From assembly GCA_017798125.1 (NCBI GenBank), contig CP059070.1:62001-126000 (forward strand): a stretch of 64,000 bases of DNA, given 5' to 3'. Positions 1 through 8,571 of this stretch are shown piece by piece (the stretch's first letter is position 1; each line of letters opens with the position of its first letter). The notes beneath the pieces are model-generated. The model saw nothing but the letters and a program-made list of their open reading frames with translations. It searched no databases and had not been told where the DNA came from. The translations under genes and the position numbers were made by a program. The stretch is from Cryomorphaceae bacterium. Its GTDB lineage: Bacteria; Bacteroidota; Bacteroidia; Flavobacteriales; ECT2AJA-044.

Positions 1-1036
1 GCTTGTAGATAAAAGGCTCCTTTTGATCGAGGAAGGTAAAACCATATCTAGAGGCACGACGCAAAATTCGGCGAATGACATATCCTGCCCCCGTATTGCT
101 TGGAAGTTGACCGTCCACAATAGAGAAAGCAATGGCGCGGACATGATCCGCGACCACACGCATAGCAATGTCGGCCTTCTCATCTTTCCCGTATTCGTGA
201 CCCGATAATTCCGCGATTCGGGCAATTATGGGCTTAAAGACGTCCGTGTCATAGTTGGATTGAACTCCTTGAAGTGCCATACACAGGCGCTCAAATCCCA
301 TTCCGGTATCGACGTGTTTCTTGGGTAAATGCACCAAGGAGCCATCGGCGAGGCGATTGTACTCCATGAACACGAGGTTCCAAATCTCCACCACCAGCGG
401 GTGGTCTTGATTTACCAATACAGCCCCAGAGGAGGCGCGGCGATCCTCATCGGACCGCAGGTCTATATGGATTTCCGAAGAAGGACCACAAGGCCCTTGG
501 TCGCCCATCTCCCAGAAATTATCTTTTTTGTTTCCCATCAGAATTCGATCCTCTGGGACAATGTTTTTCCACTCGTGGTAGGCTTCGCGATCCATGCCCA
601 AGCCATCCGAGTCGTCTCCTTCAAATACCGTTACGTAAAGACGATCCTTGTCCAAACCGTACACTTCCGTTAACAACTCCCACGCCCAAGCGATGGCTTC
701 GGGCTTGAAGTAGTCTCCAAAGGACCAGTTGCCGAGCATTTCGAACATGGTGTGGTGGTAGGTATCGTGCCCGACTTCTTCCAAATCGTTGTGCTTTCCT
801 GAAACGCGCAGACATTTTTGAGTATCGGACACTCGCGCGTGTTGGATTTCCGCGTTCCCAAGGATCAAGTCCTTGAACTGATTCATCCCTGCGTTGGTGA
901 ACATCAAGGTTGGATCATCCTTAATGACCATGGGTGCCGAAGGAACAATTTGATGTCCTTTTTCGGAAAAGAAGAGCAAGAATTTGCGGCGGATTTCTTG
1001 TGAAGAGATCATAATTGGGCTGAACTTTGCCGACAT
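1..1036 (-). CDS. alaS: Alanyl-tRNA synthetase, N-terminal part (cut by the window edge)
   Basis: Charges tRNA-Ala with alanine in the cytoplasm. The reverse strand translates without a stop for about 345 codons from the ATG at 1036 to the window edge. It shows the class II aminoacylation core: [11 protein letters not shown], the [16 protein letters not shown] stretch, [17 protein letters not shown] and, near the edge, [15 protein letters not shown] second ATG at 1012 gives [11 protein letters not shown], which aligns better with known AlaS N-termini, so the true start may be eight codons inside. The editing and C-terminal domains lie outside the window. It is divergent from the M23 peptidase gene. 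Confidence 0.96.
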   Translation of the reverse strand, partial: MSAKFSPIMISSQEIRRKFLLFFSEKGHQIVPSAPMVIKDDPTLMFTNAGMNQFKDLILGNAEIQHARVSDTQKCLRVSGKHNDLEEVGHDTYHHTMFEMLGNWSFGDYFKPEAIAWAWELLTEVYGLDKDRLYVTVFEGDDSDGLGMDREAYHEWKNIVPEDRILMGNKKDNFWEMGDQGPCGPSSEIHIDLRSDEDRRASSGAVLVNQDHPLVVEIWNLVFMEYNRLADGSLVHLPKKHVDTGMGFERLCMALQGVQSNYDTDVFKPIIARIAELSGHEYGKDEKADIAMRVVADHVRAIAFSIVDGQLPSNTGAGYVIRRILRRASRYGFTFLDQKEPFIYK

Positions 1037-1090
1037 GTAGTTGTTGATAACTGACAGTCAGGCACTTACAAAACAAACTGTATTAATGCG

Positions 1091-1098
1091 TATTTTTG
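1091..1098 (+). promoter_or_regulatory. Bacteroidota -7 promoter element
   Basis: TATTTTTG matches TAnnTTTG exactly and lies 75 nt before the ATG at 1174. It covers the TTG codon (1096) that would otherwise extend the peptidase upstream, so it argues for the 1174 start. No clear -33 TTG was seen. Confidence 0.55.
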
Positions 1099-1173
1099 CA
1101 GCGCAATAAGTACTTAAACGGTACCGTTTTGCTTCGGCAAAAGTGGTCCAAATTTAAGGAATCCGCAATCATT

Positions 1174-2145
1174 ATGGCTAAAGTCAGGTATTACTACGAC
1201 AGCGAAACGCTGAGTTACAAGAAGATCGAAAAGAGCGCGAAAGATCGTGTTCGTTCGGTATTGTTGTTTCTGTCGGCCAGTGCCCTGTTTGCCGTATTGA
1301 TGCTCTTCGTCCTATTTACCTTCTTTGACTCTCCAAAGGAAAAGCAGCTCAAGCGTGAATTGGAGCAAATGACATTTCAATACGAGTTGTTGGATGACCG
1401 AATGGATCAACTCCAAGTGGTCATGGACGATATTCAGGAGCGTGACGATCACATTTATCGTGTGATCTTCGAGACTGATCCAATTCCAGCCAGTATTCGC
1501 AAATCCGGATTTGGAGGGGTGAATCGCTACAAGAAATTAGAAGGTTATCAGAACTCCAAGCTCGTGGTTGAAACGACTAAAAAGCTGGATCAACTGAGCA
1601 AACAGGTCGTTATTCAGAGCAAGTCTTTTGACGAAGTGATTGATAAGGCCAAGCGTAAAGAAGACATGCTGGCTTCTATTCCAGCGATCCAGCCAGTGGC
1701 CAACAAAGACCTAAAGCGAATGGCTAGTGGTTACGGTTATCGAATTGACCCTATTTACAAGACTCGAAAGTTCCACGCCGGAATGGACTTTAGCGCGAAT
1801 ACAGGTACTCCTATTTATGCTACAGGAGATGGCAAAGTAACGCGGGCCGATCGTCGAAGCAGCGGATATGGAAACCACGTGCGCATTGATCACGGCTATG
1901 GTTATTTGACACTATACGCTCACATGAGCAAAATGGCCGTTCGTCCAGGTCAAACCGTTCAACGCGGGGACATTATTGGTTATGTAGGAAATACCGGTAA
2001 ATCTGTTGGGCCGCACTTGCATTACGAAGTGCACAAAGACGGTAAGCCTGTGAATCCTGTGAACTTCTATTTCAATGACCTCACTCCAGAGGAATATGAG
2101 ATCATGATTGAACTCTCACAGCAACCGACACAGTCACTCGACTAA
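1174..2145 (+). CDS. Membrane-anchored M23 (LytM-type) metallopeptidase
   Basis: Predicted cell-wall endopeptidase, or an activator of wall hydrolases, anchored in the inner membrane with its catalytic domain in the periplasm. The 323-residue protein starts MAKVRYYYDSETLSYKK, a typical opening for this Bacteroidota group. One membrane segment lies at about residues 27-51, followed by a Gln/Glu-rich coiled coil (about 52-95). The M23 domain covers about 185-300, with zinc ligands His201 and Asp205 (FHAGMD) and the HLHYEV motif at 281-286. All ligands are present, so it should be active. The start at 1174 is preferred because upstream codons overlap the promoter element. The MerR regulator follows 36 nt downstream. 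Confidence 0.93.
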   Translation: MAKVRYYYDSETLSYKKIEKSAKDRVRSVLLFLSASALFAVLMLFVLFTFFDSPKEKQLKRELEQMTFQYELLDDRMDQLQVVMDDIQERDDHIYRVIFETDPIPASIRKSGFGGVNRYKKLEGYQNSKLVVETTKKLDQLSKQVVIQSKSFDEVIDKAKRKEDMLASIPAIQPVANKDLKRMASGYGYRIDPIYKTRKFHAGMDFSANTGTPIYATGDGKVTRADRRSSGYGNHVRIDHGYGYLTLYAHMSKMAVRPGQTVQRGDIIGYVGNTGKSVGPHLHYEVHKDGKPVNPVNFYFNDLTPEEYEIMIELSQQPTQSLD

Positions 2146-2153
2146 GTTTTTGC

Positions 2154-2161
2154 TATCTTCG
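2154..2161 (+). promoter_or_regulatory. Near-consensus -7 element before the MerR gene
   Basis: TATCTTCG matches seven of eight positions of TAnnTTTG, 20 nt before the MerR start codon. It suggests a start point for the MerR-lemA-TPM unit independent of the peptidase gene. Confidence 0.35.
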
Positions 2162-2181
2162 GAAGTCCTATCGAAGACAGC

Positions 2182-2514
2182 ATGTCCACAACATCTACAT
2201 CACAAAAGCTATACTACAGCATCGGCGAGGTCGCCAAGATGTTTGATGTGAATACGTCTATGATTCGCTATTGGGAAAAGGAATTCGACATTCTGAAGCC
2301 CAAAAAGAATAAAAAAGGGAATCGCCTATTCACTCCAAAGGACCTTGAAAACCTAAAGGTCATTTACCACTTACTCAAGGAGCGCGGCTTCACCATTGAA
2401 GGGGCCAAGAAGAAACTCAAAGACAACAAAACAGACACTGTGAATACTGCTGACGTCGTCGCCCGACTAAAGGAGATTCGCAAAACACTAATGGAAATCA
2501 AGAAACACTTATGA
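2182..2514 (+). CDS. MerR-family transcriptional regulator
   Basis: DNA-binding regulator of 110 residues. The N-terminal winged helix-turn-helix is clear (YSIGEVAKMFDVNTSMIRYWEKEF at about residues 12-35, then GNRLFTPKDLENL). A basic helix follows, and the C-terminal part is short, probably only a dimerisation helix. No effector-binding domain or cysteine cluster is present, so neither metal nor drug sensing can be claimed. Its stop overlaps the lemA start (ATGA), so it is translationally coupled to lemA and the TPM genes. It may regulate this unit or simply travel with it. Confidence 0.92.
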   Translation: MSTTSTSQKLYYSIGEVAKMFDVNTSMIRYWEKEFDILKPKKNKKGNRLFTPKDLENLKVIYHLLKERGFTIEGAKKKLKDNKTDTVNTADVVARLKEIRKTLMEIKKHL

Positions 2515-3092
2515 AAAGAGGAACGCTCATTTTATTGATCGTTATCGGAGCCATTGTGCTCATCGGATTCAGCATGTTTAGTCGTGCCACGGGCACGTAT
2601 GACCGCGCTGTCGCCCTTCAAGAACAGGTAAATAATGCGTGGGGTGATGTGCAAAGCAGCTATCAGCGCCGTGCTGACCTTATCCCGAACCTCGTCGCTA
2701 CCGTTCAAGGAGCCGCAGATAACGAGAAAGAAATCCTCGTTCAAGTGACTCAGGCTCGTGCTGGGATTACTGAGGCAACCACACCAGAAGAAATGGAATT
2801 GATGGGGCGCAAAATCAACACGGCCATCAACTTGGCCTTTGAGCGCTATCCCGAAATTCGCAGTACGCAGAACTTTGCAGAACTGCAATCACAGCTGGAA
2901 GGCACCGAGAATCGAATTAATGTAGCGCGCGATCGCTACAATGATTCCGTTGCCGCTTACAACACCTTCATACGCGGATTCTGGAAGCGTTTCTACTTAG
3001 GCTTCATAGGAGGTGATGATGAGTTCCCAAGGAAGGACTCTTTCACCGCCAAAGCGGGTAGCGAAGATGCACCAGAAGTGAGCTTCGAATAA
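2511..3092 (+). CDS. lemA: LemA family protein
   Basis: Inner-membrane protein of 193 residues and unknown biochemical role. A single N-terminal membrane segment (about 6-24) is followed by the LemA helical bundle with the family signature QEQVNNAWGDVQSSYQRRADLIPNLV at about residues 37-62. The C-terminal tail is acidic and polar. LemA genes often sit beside TPM-domain genes, and here two follow within 2 nt and then with a 1-nt overlap, which supports a shared membrane complex or process. Confidence 0.94.
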   Translation: MKRGTLILLIVIGAIVLIGFSMFSRATGTYDRAVALQEQVNNAWGDVQSSYQRRADLIPNLVATVQGAADNEKEILVQVTQARAGITEATTPEEMELMGRKINTAINLAFERYPEIRSTQNFAELQSQLEGTENRINVARDRYNDSVAAYNTFIRGFWKRFYLGFIGGDDEFPRKDSFTAKAGSEDAPEVSFE

Positions 3093-3093
3093 T

Positions 3094-3534
3094 ATGGCCA
3101 AACACGTAGACGAATTCCTCTCTTCTGAGGAACAGGAACAAGTTATCTCAGCCATCAAGGAAGCGGAGCTGAAGACTTCAGGCGAAATTCGAGTACATAT
3201 CGAAGAGCACCATGATGACGAGCCTCTTGAAAGAGCTACCCAGCTCTTTGGTGAGCTCGCCATGCACGAGACTGCGCAACGAAATGGCGTTTTGATTTAC
3301 GTCGCTACAGTGGATCACCAGTTCGCCATTGTTGGAGACGAAGGAATTGACGCCGTCACTCCAGAAGATTTTTGGGAATCGACCAAAGACATTATGCAAG
3401 AACTATTTCGCTCCGGAAGGTTTGCGGACGGGCTGGTTGCAGGAATCATGAATGTGGGCACAGAATTACTCCACCACTTCCCCTATGAAGACGGGGATGA
3501 AAATGAATTGTCTGACGAAATAAGTACCTCGTGA
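3094..3534 (+). CDS. TPM-domain protein (TLP18.3/Psb32/MOLO-1 family), soluble form
   Basis: A 146-residue protein made almost entirely of a TPM domain: opening helix LSSEEQEQVISAIKEAE, then TSGEIRVHIE and the NGVLIYVATVDHQFAIVGDEGID strand region. It has no signal peptide or membrane segment, so it probably acts at the cytoplasmic face or by binding its membrane partner. It starts 1 nt after the lemA stop. Biochemical function is unknown in bacteria, although plant relatives are phosphatase-like or photosystem-II maintenance proteins. Confidence 0.88.
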   Translation: MAKHVDEFLSSEEQEQVISAIKEAELKTSGEIRVHIEEHHDDEPLERATQLFGELAMHETAQRNGVLIYVATVDHQFAIVGDEGIDAVTPEDFWESTKDIMQELFRSGRFADGLVAGIMNVGTELLHHFPYEDGDENELSDEISTS

Positions 3535-4334
3535 TGAAAGCCAAGCTCTTAATCTTGATCTTGGCCCTGGGGGTCATGCATCTGGCCGTAGGCCAAGAAT
3601 TTCCGCAACCTAAAAAAGGGCGGATCGTTCATGATTTTGCTGAAATCTTGAGTGATCAAGAAGAGCGCGCTTTAGAGAGCAAGCTCGTGGCCATGAACGA
3701 CAGTACGGGAGTGCAAATCGCCATCGTCACTCTAAAAAGTACGGGCGGTTATGACATTGCCGAATACAACATCAAGCTCTCACATCTCTGGGGTATTGGC
3801 CAAGCGAATGAGGATAACGGAATATCTGTGATGGTCGCTTCGGAAGATCGTCGAGTGAACATCTCTACCGGGTACGGAGTAGAGGAGTTCGTCACGGACG
3901 CTTTGAGTCGGAGGATTATCGATCGGTATATGATTCCGGAATTCAAAAGCAATGATTACTACGCGGGCTTGGATGCCGGAACTGATGTGCTTATAGGTCT
4001 GGTCAGTGGTCAATTTGACGCCGACAATCTTGATGGAAATCAGGGCCCGCCAGCCTCAGTACCGGCAGGTGTGGTCTTTGTGATTTTCATGATCATCTTG
4101 TTCATCGTCATCTCCATCCTAAGAGGCGGAGGACGCGGAGGACGAGGTGGCGGTCGACGCAGAAGTACAGCATCTGATGCCCTTTGGACGGCATTTCTCC
4201 TCAGTCATTCTGGTCGCTCCAATTGGGGCGGCGGCGGTGGCTTTGGAGGTGGAGGTGGCTTTGGAGGTGGAGGCGGCTTCGGCGGTTTTGGCGGAGGCGG
4301 CTTCGGCGGAGGTGGTGCCAGCGGAAGCTGGTAA
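3534..4334 (+). CDS. TPM-domain protein, exported and membrane-anchored, glycine-rich tail
   Basis: A 266-residue protein with a signal peptide (about 1-20, ending in AVGQ), a periplasmic TPM domain (about 25-155, with NGISVMVASEDRRVNISTGYGVEE), a membrane segment (about 178-198) and a tail of GGGGFGG repeats ending in GGASGSW. This is the YgcG-like architecture usually found with LemA. The ATG at 3534 overlaps the previous stop as TGATG; a GTG one codon earlier is possible. The glycine repeats make the DNA at about 4205-4330 repetitive. Convergent with hldD, 1 nt apart. Confidence 0.92.
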   Translation: MKAKLLILILALGVMHLAVGQEFPQPKKGRIVHDFAEILSDQEERALESKLVAMNDSTGVQIAIVTLKSTGGYDIAEYNIKLSHLWGIGQANEDNGISVMVASEDRRVNISTGYGVEEFVTDALSRRIIDRYMIPEFKSNDYYAGLDAGTDVLIGLVSGQFDADNLDGNQGPPASVPAGVVFVIFMIILFIVISILRGGGRGGRGGGRRRSTASDALWTAFLLSHSGRSNWGGGGGFGGGGGFGGGGGFGGFGGGGFGGGGASGSW

Positions 4335-4335
4335 T

Positions 4336-5307
4336 TTAGGCGTAGTTCCCTTCGAGCAAATATCTTTTTACATACTGCTCTACTCCTGCTTCTAAAGAAG
4401 TAAACGGCTTATCGTACCCTATACTTCGAAGCTTGGACATATCGGCTTCCGTGAAGTACTGATACTTATCTCGGATATCCTCAGGTGTATCGATGAATGA
4501 AATATTGGGTTCTAAGCCCATGGCCTTGAATGTTGCCGAGGCAAGATCTACAAAAGCACGCGCCTGACCAGTTCCCAAGTTGTACAGTCCGCTACTCTCC
4601 TTCTTCCGATGATGCATGAGCCAATAGAGGACTTCAACAGCATCTTCAACGTAAATGAAATCACGAAGCTGCTCCCCGTCCTTAAAGTCCGGATTATGGC
4701 TTCGAAAGAGCTTCATGGCTCCTGTTTCCCGAACTTGCTTGAAGGTGTGAAAAACCACACTCGCCATACGGCCTTTATGGTATTCATTCGGACCATAGAC
4801 ATTGAAGAACTTGATGCCCGCCCAGAAATAGGGTGCGCGGTCTTGAGATAAAGCCCATTTATCAAAATCGTTCTTAGAGTCCCCATATGGGTTGAGGGGA
4901 ACAAGCTCGGAAACCACATCGTGCCGATCTTCATAACCGTGCTCTCCAAGACCATAAGTGGCCGCAGAGGAAGCATAGATCAGAGGCAAGCCAAACTCCA
5001 CGCAGATCTTCCAGACCTCCTTGGTATAATCAAGGTTGAGTCGGTTGAAAAGTTCGACATCAAATTCCGTTGTATCCGTCCGAGCCCCGAGGTGAAAAAC
5101 AAACTCTACGAGGCGATGCTTGTCTCGAAGCCAGTGGTGAAAGTCATCTCGATGAACGCGCTCCAAAACATCCTTGCTGGCGAGATTTCCTGCCTTATCG
5201 GCTCGACTAAAATCGTCGACCACCACGATGTTCTTATATCCTTCGCGGTTGAGTTTTCCGACCAATACACTGGGAATGAATCCGGCGGCTCCAGTAACGA
5301 CAATCAT
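4336..5307 (-). CDS. hldD: ADP-L-glycero-D-manno-heptose 6-epimerase (SDR family)
   Basis: Predicted to epimerise ADP-D-glycero-D-manno-heptose to the L,D form for the LPS inner core. The 323-residue extended SDR starts with MIVVTGAAGFIPS and carries the catalytic Tyr141 and Lys145 (YGDSK) after YASSAATYG. KFFNVYGPNEYHKGRMASVV and QLRDFIYVEDAV match HldD. Odd point: the nucleotide-binding TGxxGxxG ends in Pro12 (codon CCC) instead of the third Gly. The start overlaps the mqnD stop by 4 nt, placing it in an mqnB-mqnD-hldD transcript. Other epimerases of the family are possible; HldD is the best fit. Confidence 0.85.
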   Translation of the reverse strand: MIVVTGAAGFIPSVLVGKLNREGYKNIVVVDDFSRADKAGNLASKDVLERVHRDDFHHWLRDKHRLVEFVFHLGARTDTTEFDVELFNRLNLDYTKEVWKICVEFGLPLIYASSAATYGLGEHGYEDRHDVVSELVPLNPYGDSKNDFDKWALSQDRAPYFWAGIKFFNVYGPNEYHKGRMASVVFHTFKQVRETGAMKLFRSHNPDFKDGEQLRDFIYVEDAVEVLYWLMHHRKKESSGLYNLGTGQARAFVDLASATFKAMGLEPNISFIDTPEDIRDKYQYFTEADMSKLRSIGYDKPFTSLEAGVEQYVKRYLLEGNYA

Positions 5308-6137
5308 GGGCTGACGTATAGCGGCGAATCAGTCTTGGATAGAAGCCCTTGCCGAACCATCTCTGCCCGCATGAACTCTACGGCTGAACGCCCGTTCGAG
5401 CCCAAAGTTACTGTATAATCATTGACGTACAAGTCGATGTGTTGGTACATGACCTCCCGATCCATTTCCTGCGCATGACAGCGCACATACTCCTCCGTTT
5501 GCTCGGGATTCGCCCGTGCGTACTCGACCGAGCGTCTCAAAAGTCGTTCAATTTCTTTCTGAGCCTGCGGCTCGATGCGACTGTGCACCGCTATTCCACC
5601 CAAGGGGATGGCATGGCCGGTCTGTCCTTCCCAATACTCCCCCAGATCACGCACCTTGACGAGACCTTTCTCGGCATAGGTAAACCGATTCTCGTGGATG
5701 ATCACGCCTTGATCCACCTCCCCCTCCAACACAGCCCGCTCAATTTCACTGAACAGCATAGCCTTTTTGTTGAGGGCTTCCGGATAGGCAAAACCCATCA
5801 GGAAATTGGCCGTAGTTCGTTCACCGGGAATAGCAATGGTTGCTTGTTCCGGTCGCAGATCCGCCGTCTCGGGACGAGCGATGAGTAAAGGCCCACAATT
5901 GCGGCCTAGTGCCGCACCACTATCCAACAAGCGATAGCGATCGGTCAAATGCATCAGTGCATTAAAGCTCAACTTCGTAATGTCCAATGCCCCTTCCGCT
6001 GCACGTTGATTCAATTCCTCAACATCCAGAAGCACCGGTTCAAATTTCAAATCGCCCGTTTCGATTTTCCCGTGAATTAAGGCATCGAAAATAAAGGTGT
6101 CGTTGGGACAGGGCGAAAAGCCTAGCGTATAGGTCAT
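5304..6137 (-). CDS. mqnD: 1,4-dihydroxy-6-naphthoate synthase, menaquinone futalosine pathway
   Basis: Converts cyclic de-hypoxanthine futalosine to 1,4-dihydroxy-6-naphthoate. The 277-residue protein has a periplasmic-binding-protein fold and the diagnostic start TLGFSPCPNDTFIFDALIHG, then DITKLSFNALMHL and GRNCGPLLIAR. It lies directly downstream of the futalosine hydrolase with an ATGA overlap, so two pathway steps are translationally coupled. The other mqn genes are not in the window. Confidence 0.95.
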   Translation of the reverse strand: MTYTLGFSPCPNDTFIFDALIHGKIETGDLKFEPVLLDVEELNQRAAEGALDITKLSFNALMHLTDRYRLLDSGAALGRNCGPLLIARPETADLRPEQATIAIPGERTTANFLMGFAYPEALNKKAMLFSEIERAVLEGEVDQGVIIHENRFTYAEKGLVKVRDLGEYWEGQTGHAIPLGGIAVHSRIEPQAQKEIERLLRRSVEYARANPEQTEEYVRCHAQEMDREVMYQHIDLYVNDYTVTLGSNGRSAVEFMRAEMVRQGLLSKTDSPLYVSP

Positions 6138-6817
6138 CCGAGTTGATTCAAGTAGTTCAGCAGGGTTTCGTTCAAGGTACGGACCGCACCCTGAAGCTCC
6201 CAGTTATCTCGATTGCGACGTTCAACGTAATTGCTAACCGAGCGAATTTGGGCAAAGTTCAATCGACCAACACGGCAGGCATACATGAAGGCCGCCCCCT
6301 CCATACTCTCTACCTGTGGTTGCACTCTTTGCTGCGTGGCTTCTATCGTTACCTCGTTCCCATGTACCTTGTTGACTGTCACGGCCCTTACTTGAGCTAA
6401 TTCAGCCAAGGGACCATCGGTCATGGGTTCCGGATGCTCAATGACTCCTCGACTAAAGGGAAAGTCGTCATCCTCGAGCAGGTCAAGGTCAATCAGGCTC
6501 AAAAAATTCTCCCCGTCCTCAGCTCCCATTTCCGGGAACTCGTCTTGAATAATTTGAACGACCTGAGTAATTTCCAAATCCCGATCGAAAGCGCCGCAGA
6601 CCCCTGCGTTAATGGCCAAGTCGTAGTGTGCTCTGGCAAAGGCGTCACCCAGCCAAAAAGAAGTAGCCACCATGCCCACTCCTGTGGTGAGCACATCGAT
6701 TTTGTTTCCCCTAAAATGATAGCGGACGGCCTTTGAATTTAATCGTTCGCCTTCGCCCAGCATTTGGATCAAGGGTTTGATCTCTAGGGAAGTTGCACTG
6801 GTCAAGAGAATCTTCAT
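6134..6817 (-). CDS. mqnB: Futalosine hydrolase
   Basis: Cleaves futalosine to hypoxanthine and dehypoxanthine futalosine in menaquinone synthesis. The 227-residue protein is a nucleoside-phosphorylase/MTAN-fold enzyme: KILLTSATSLEIKPL at the start, then TGVGMVATSFWLG, NAGVCGAFD and the substrate-binding VESMEGAAFMYAC near residue 172. SNYVERRN near the end matches the family. First gene of the leftward mqnB-mqnD-hldD unit, with a perfect -7 element 22 nt upstream. Confidence 0.95.
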   Translation of the reverse strand: MKILLTSATSLEIKPLIQMLGEGERLNSKAVRYHFRGNKIDVLTTGVGMVATSFWLGDAFARAHYDLAINAGVCGAFDRDLEITQVVQIIQDEFPEMGAEDGENFLSLIDLDLLEDDDFPFSRGVIEHPEPMTDGPLAELAQVRAVTVNKVHGNEVTIEATQQRVQPQVESMEGAAFMYACRVGRLNFAQIRSVSNYVERRNRDNWELQGAVRTLNETLLNYLNQLG

Positions 6818-6839
6818 AATGTCCTATCTTAACGACATC

Positions 6840-6847
6840 CAAAGTTA
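6840..6847 (-). promoter_or_regulatory. -7 promoter element for mqnB-mqnD-hldD
   Basis: On the reverse strand this reads TAACTTTG, an exact TAnnTTTG match, 22 nt before the mqnB ATG. It lies just upstream of the divergent binding-protein gene (start 6856). Confidence 0.6.
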
Positions 6848-6855
6848 AGCATCAC

Positions 6856-7839
6856 ATGCGCACCTTTTCCATCCTTTTTCTGGCCATCTGTTCCGTCCTT
6901 TCTACTCGAGCTCAAGACACCTCCTTGAACCTCGCCGCAGACTATTGGCCTCCCTTTACCAATCGTCCCAATGAAGTTGCTTTTGCTCAAAGCTTGGTGA
7001 ACGAAGCACTGAGCAGAAGCGATGTTCAAGCACAAACAGTGATTCTCCCCTTTGAGGATGTACTCTCTAGCATGAGACAGGGTGATGTCCAAGGAAGTCC
7101 AGCTTTGTGGTTTACGGCGGAGCGGGCCAGTTTCCTTCTGTACTCAGACCCCTACTTGGAAAATCAAGTACTACTCATCGGCCGCAAGGGAGCTGATGTC
7201 AGTGCTTCTTCCTTTGCGGATCTTCAAGGACAGAAGGTGGCAGTCGTTAAAGGATACGCTTATGGCGACATGACAGGCATTGAACTCGTGGAACGTATGG
7301 ATCAACAAGGCTGTCTGACCGCCTTATTGAAAGGCGAGGCAGATTATATGTTGGTTGATGCACTTTTGTTGAACTATGCCTTGCAGCGCCAGGGAGAGGA
7401 GATCAAAGCGAATCTTGCCGTAGGCAAAAATATTCTGGCGCATCGCTCGCTACATTTTGTGGTCCGAAAGGATATGGAAGGCGCAGAGGCTCTTATGGAG
7501 GCCTTCAATGCCAAAATCTCCGAAATGCAGGACGACGGAACCTACAATAGAATTCTTCAGCTCAACTCCATTCAGAAGGATGTTGATGGTGATGGGCGAC
7601 TGGATTACGTGATGTCCAGTGAAAGCGTGAATTCGGCACCTATGTTGAGTTCCGACGCGTACCGTTTATACCACGGACAAACTCAGGAAGCACAAGGCTC
7701 CTTCTATGTGGACGGTCAGCGGTACGCCACTTTAGACGAAGTCACTTCAGCTCATGGTCATAATCCCGAAGCCCTTCGCGTGGAGCAAGAAGTTCGCGGG
7801 GATAAAACCGGCGTATACCTCTGGAATTTTGATTTCTAG
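6856..7839 (+). CDS. Periplasmic solute-binding protein (ABC SBP family 3 type), orphan
   Basis: Exported binding protein of 327 residues: signal peptide about 1-19 (ends in STRAQ) and a family 3 binding core to about residue 235, including LAADYWPPFTN, FLLYSDPYLENQVLLIG and the LQGQKVAVVKGYAYGD hinge. No ABC permease or ATPase gene is adjacent, so it could feed a distant transporter or act as a sensor. The last 90 residues are unusual: they contain DVDGDGRLDYV, a DxDxDG calcium-loop motif as in FG-GAP or thrombospondin-3 repeats. The ligand cannot be predicted. It overlaps the convergent sulfotransferase gene by 4 nt. Confidence 0.82.
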   Translation: MRTFSILFLAICSVLSTRAQDTSLNLAADYWPPFTNRPNEVAFAQSLVNEALSRSDVQAQTVILPFEDVLSSMRQGDVQGSPALWFTAERASFLLYSDPYLENQVLLIGRKGADVSASSFADLQGQKVAVVKGYAYGDMTGIELVERMDQQGCLTALLKGEADYMLVDALLLNYALQRQGEEIKANLAVGKNILAHRSLHFVVRKDMEGAEALMEAFNAKISEMQDDGTYNRILQLNSIQKDVDGDGRLDYVMSSESVNSAPMLSSDAYRLYHGQTQEAQGSFYVDGQRYATLDEVTSAHGHNPEALRVEQEVRGDKTGVYLWNFDF

Positions 7840-8564
7840 AAGGTGTATTTGAAAAGGTCAATGTCCTGTTCAAAACGCTTGGCGATCCACCCCTTGGTTT
7901 CGTCGGTATAGAGATCCTGATAATTGCGCGATTGGGACTCTGGGTTGCGATTTCGATCCTTGACCTTTATTCGTACACGGCCCTCGGTTCGCTCAGCAAT
8001 TTCCACGACTGCACCTTCAAAGTCCTCGACTCGATAGACATAGTCCATCAAATTCTTTCCGTTGCTGTCCAAGTGCCAGTCTGATTGATTCTGATGTAGG
8101 GTCGGTTGTCTGCACGTGTCACTCGCGTACAGATGATCTTTCAAGAATTCCTCAAACGAATGTCGATCGCGGGTTTGAACCCCCTCTCGTCGAGCATATA
8201 ATGACGCGGCCCGAGCCCATGGGTTTCGAACGGCGGAAAACTTAAAATAACGTTGGAACTTTTCCTCAGCCCGTCGGCGAACCTCAGCATCATCCGGATG
8301 ATCCTTTGTGGGGTAGCTCAAGTTGGTCGCTAGGGCACTCTTGAGCTCAAAGGCATACATCAAGTCACGTACTTGTGCGATATTGAGATGAGGATTGGGG
8401 ATCATTGGATGACCTGCCGGCCTGATCTGCGTTCGGATGCTGGTGGTCCCTGTTTTGGGAACTGCTATAAAAATGGCCTCGAGTTTCGCATTCACCGCTT
8501 CATTAATGATGGTGATTTCATCGGCCAAATGACCCTTCTTCTTTTTGAATAATCCCATTTGCAT
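7836..8564 (-). CDS. Sulfotransferase family protein
   Basis: Predicted PAPS-dependent sulfotransferase of 242 residues. The 5'-phosphosulfate loop is seen as VPKTGTTSIRTQI (about residues 35-47), and the 3'-phosphate-binding region as FSAVRNPWARAASLYARRE (about 114-132). It starts at 8564, or at a second ATG two codons later (MGLFKKKKG). The acceptor is unknown, but the window also encodes enzymes for surface sugars, which are plausible targets. It lies 7 nt after the YrdB-like gene on the same strand. Confidence 0.82.
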   Translation of the reverse strand: MQMGLFKKKKGHLADEITIINEAVNAKLEAIFIAVPKTGTTSIRTQIRPAGHPMIPNPHLNIAQVRDLMYAFELKSALATNLSYPTKDHPDDAEVRRRAEEKFQRYFKFSAVRNPWARAASLYARREGVQTRDRHSFEEFLKDHLYASDTCRQPTLHQNQSDWHLDSNGKNLMDYVYRVEDFEGAVVEIAERTEGRVRIKVKDRNRNPESQSRNYQDLYTDETKGWIAKRFEQDIDLFKYTF

Positions 8565-8571
8565 TACGAAT

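Noticed and set aside
4205-4330. Tandem GGNGGN repeats that could look like a CRISPR or minisatellite
   Set aside because: They encode the glycine-rich tail of a TPM-domain protein; there are no spacers and repeat length is irregular.
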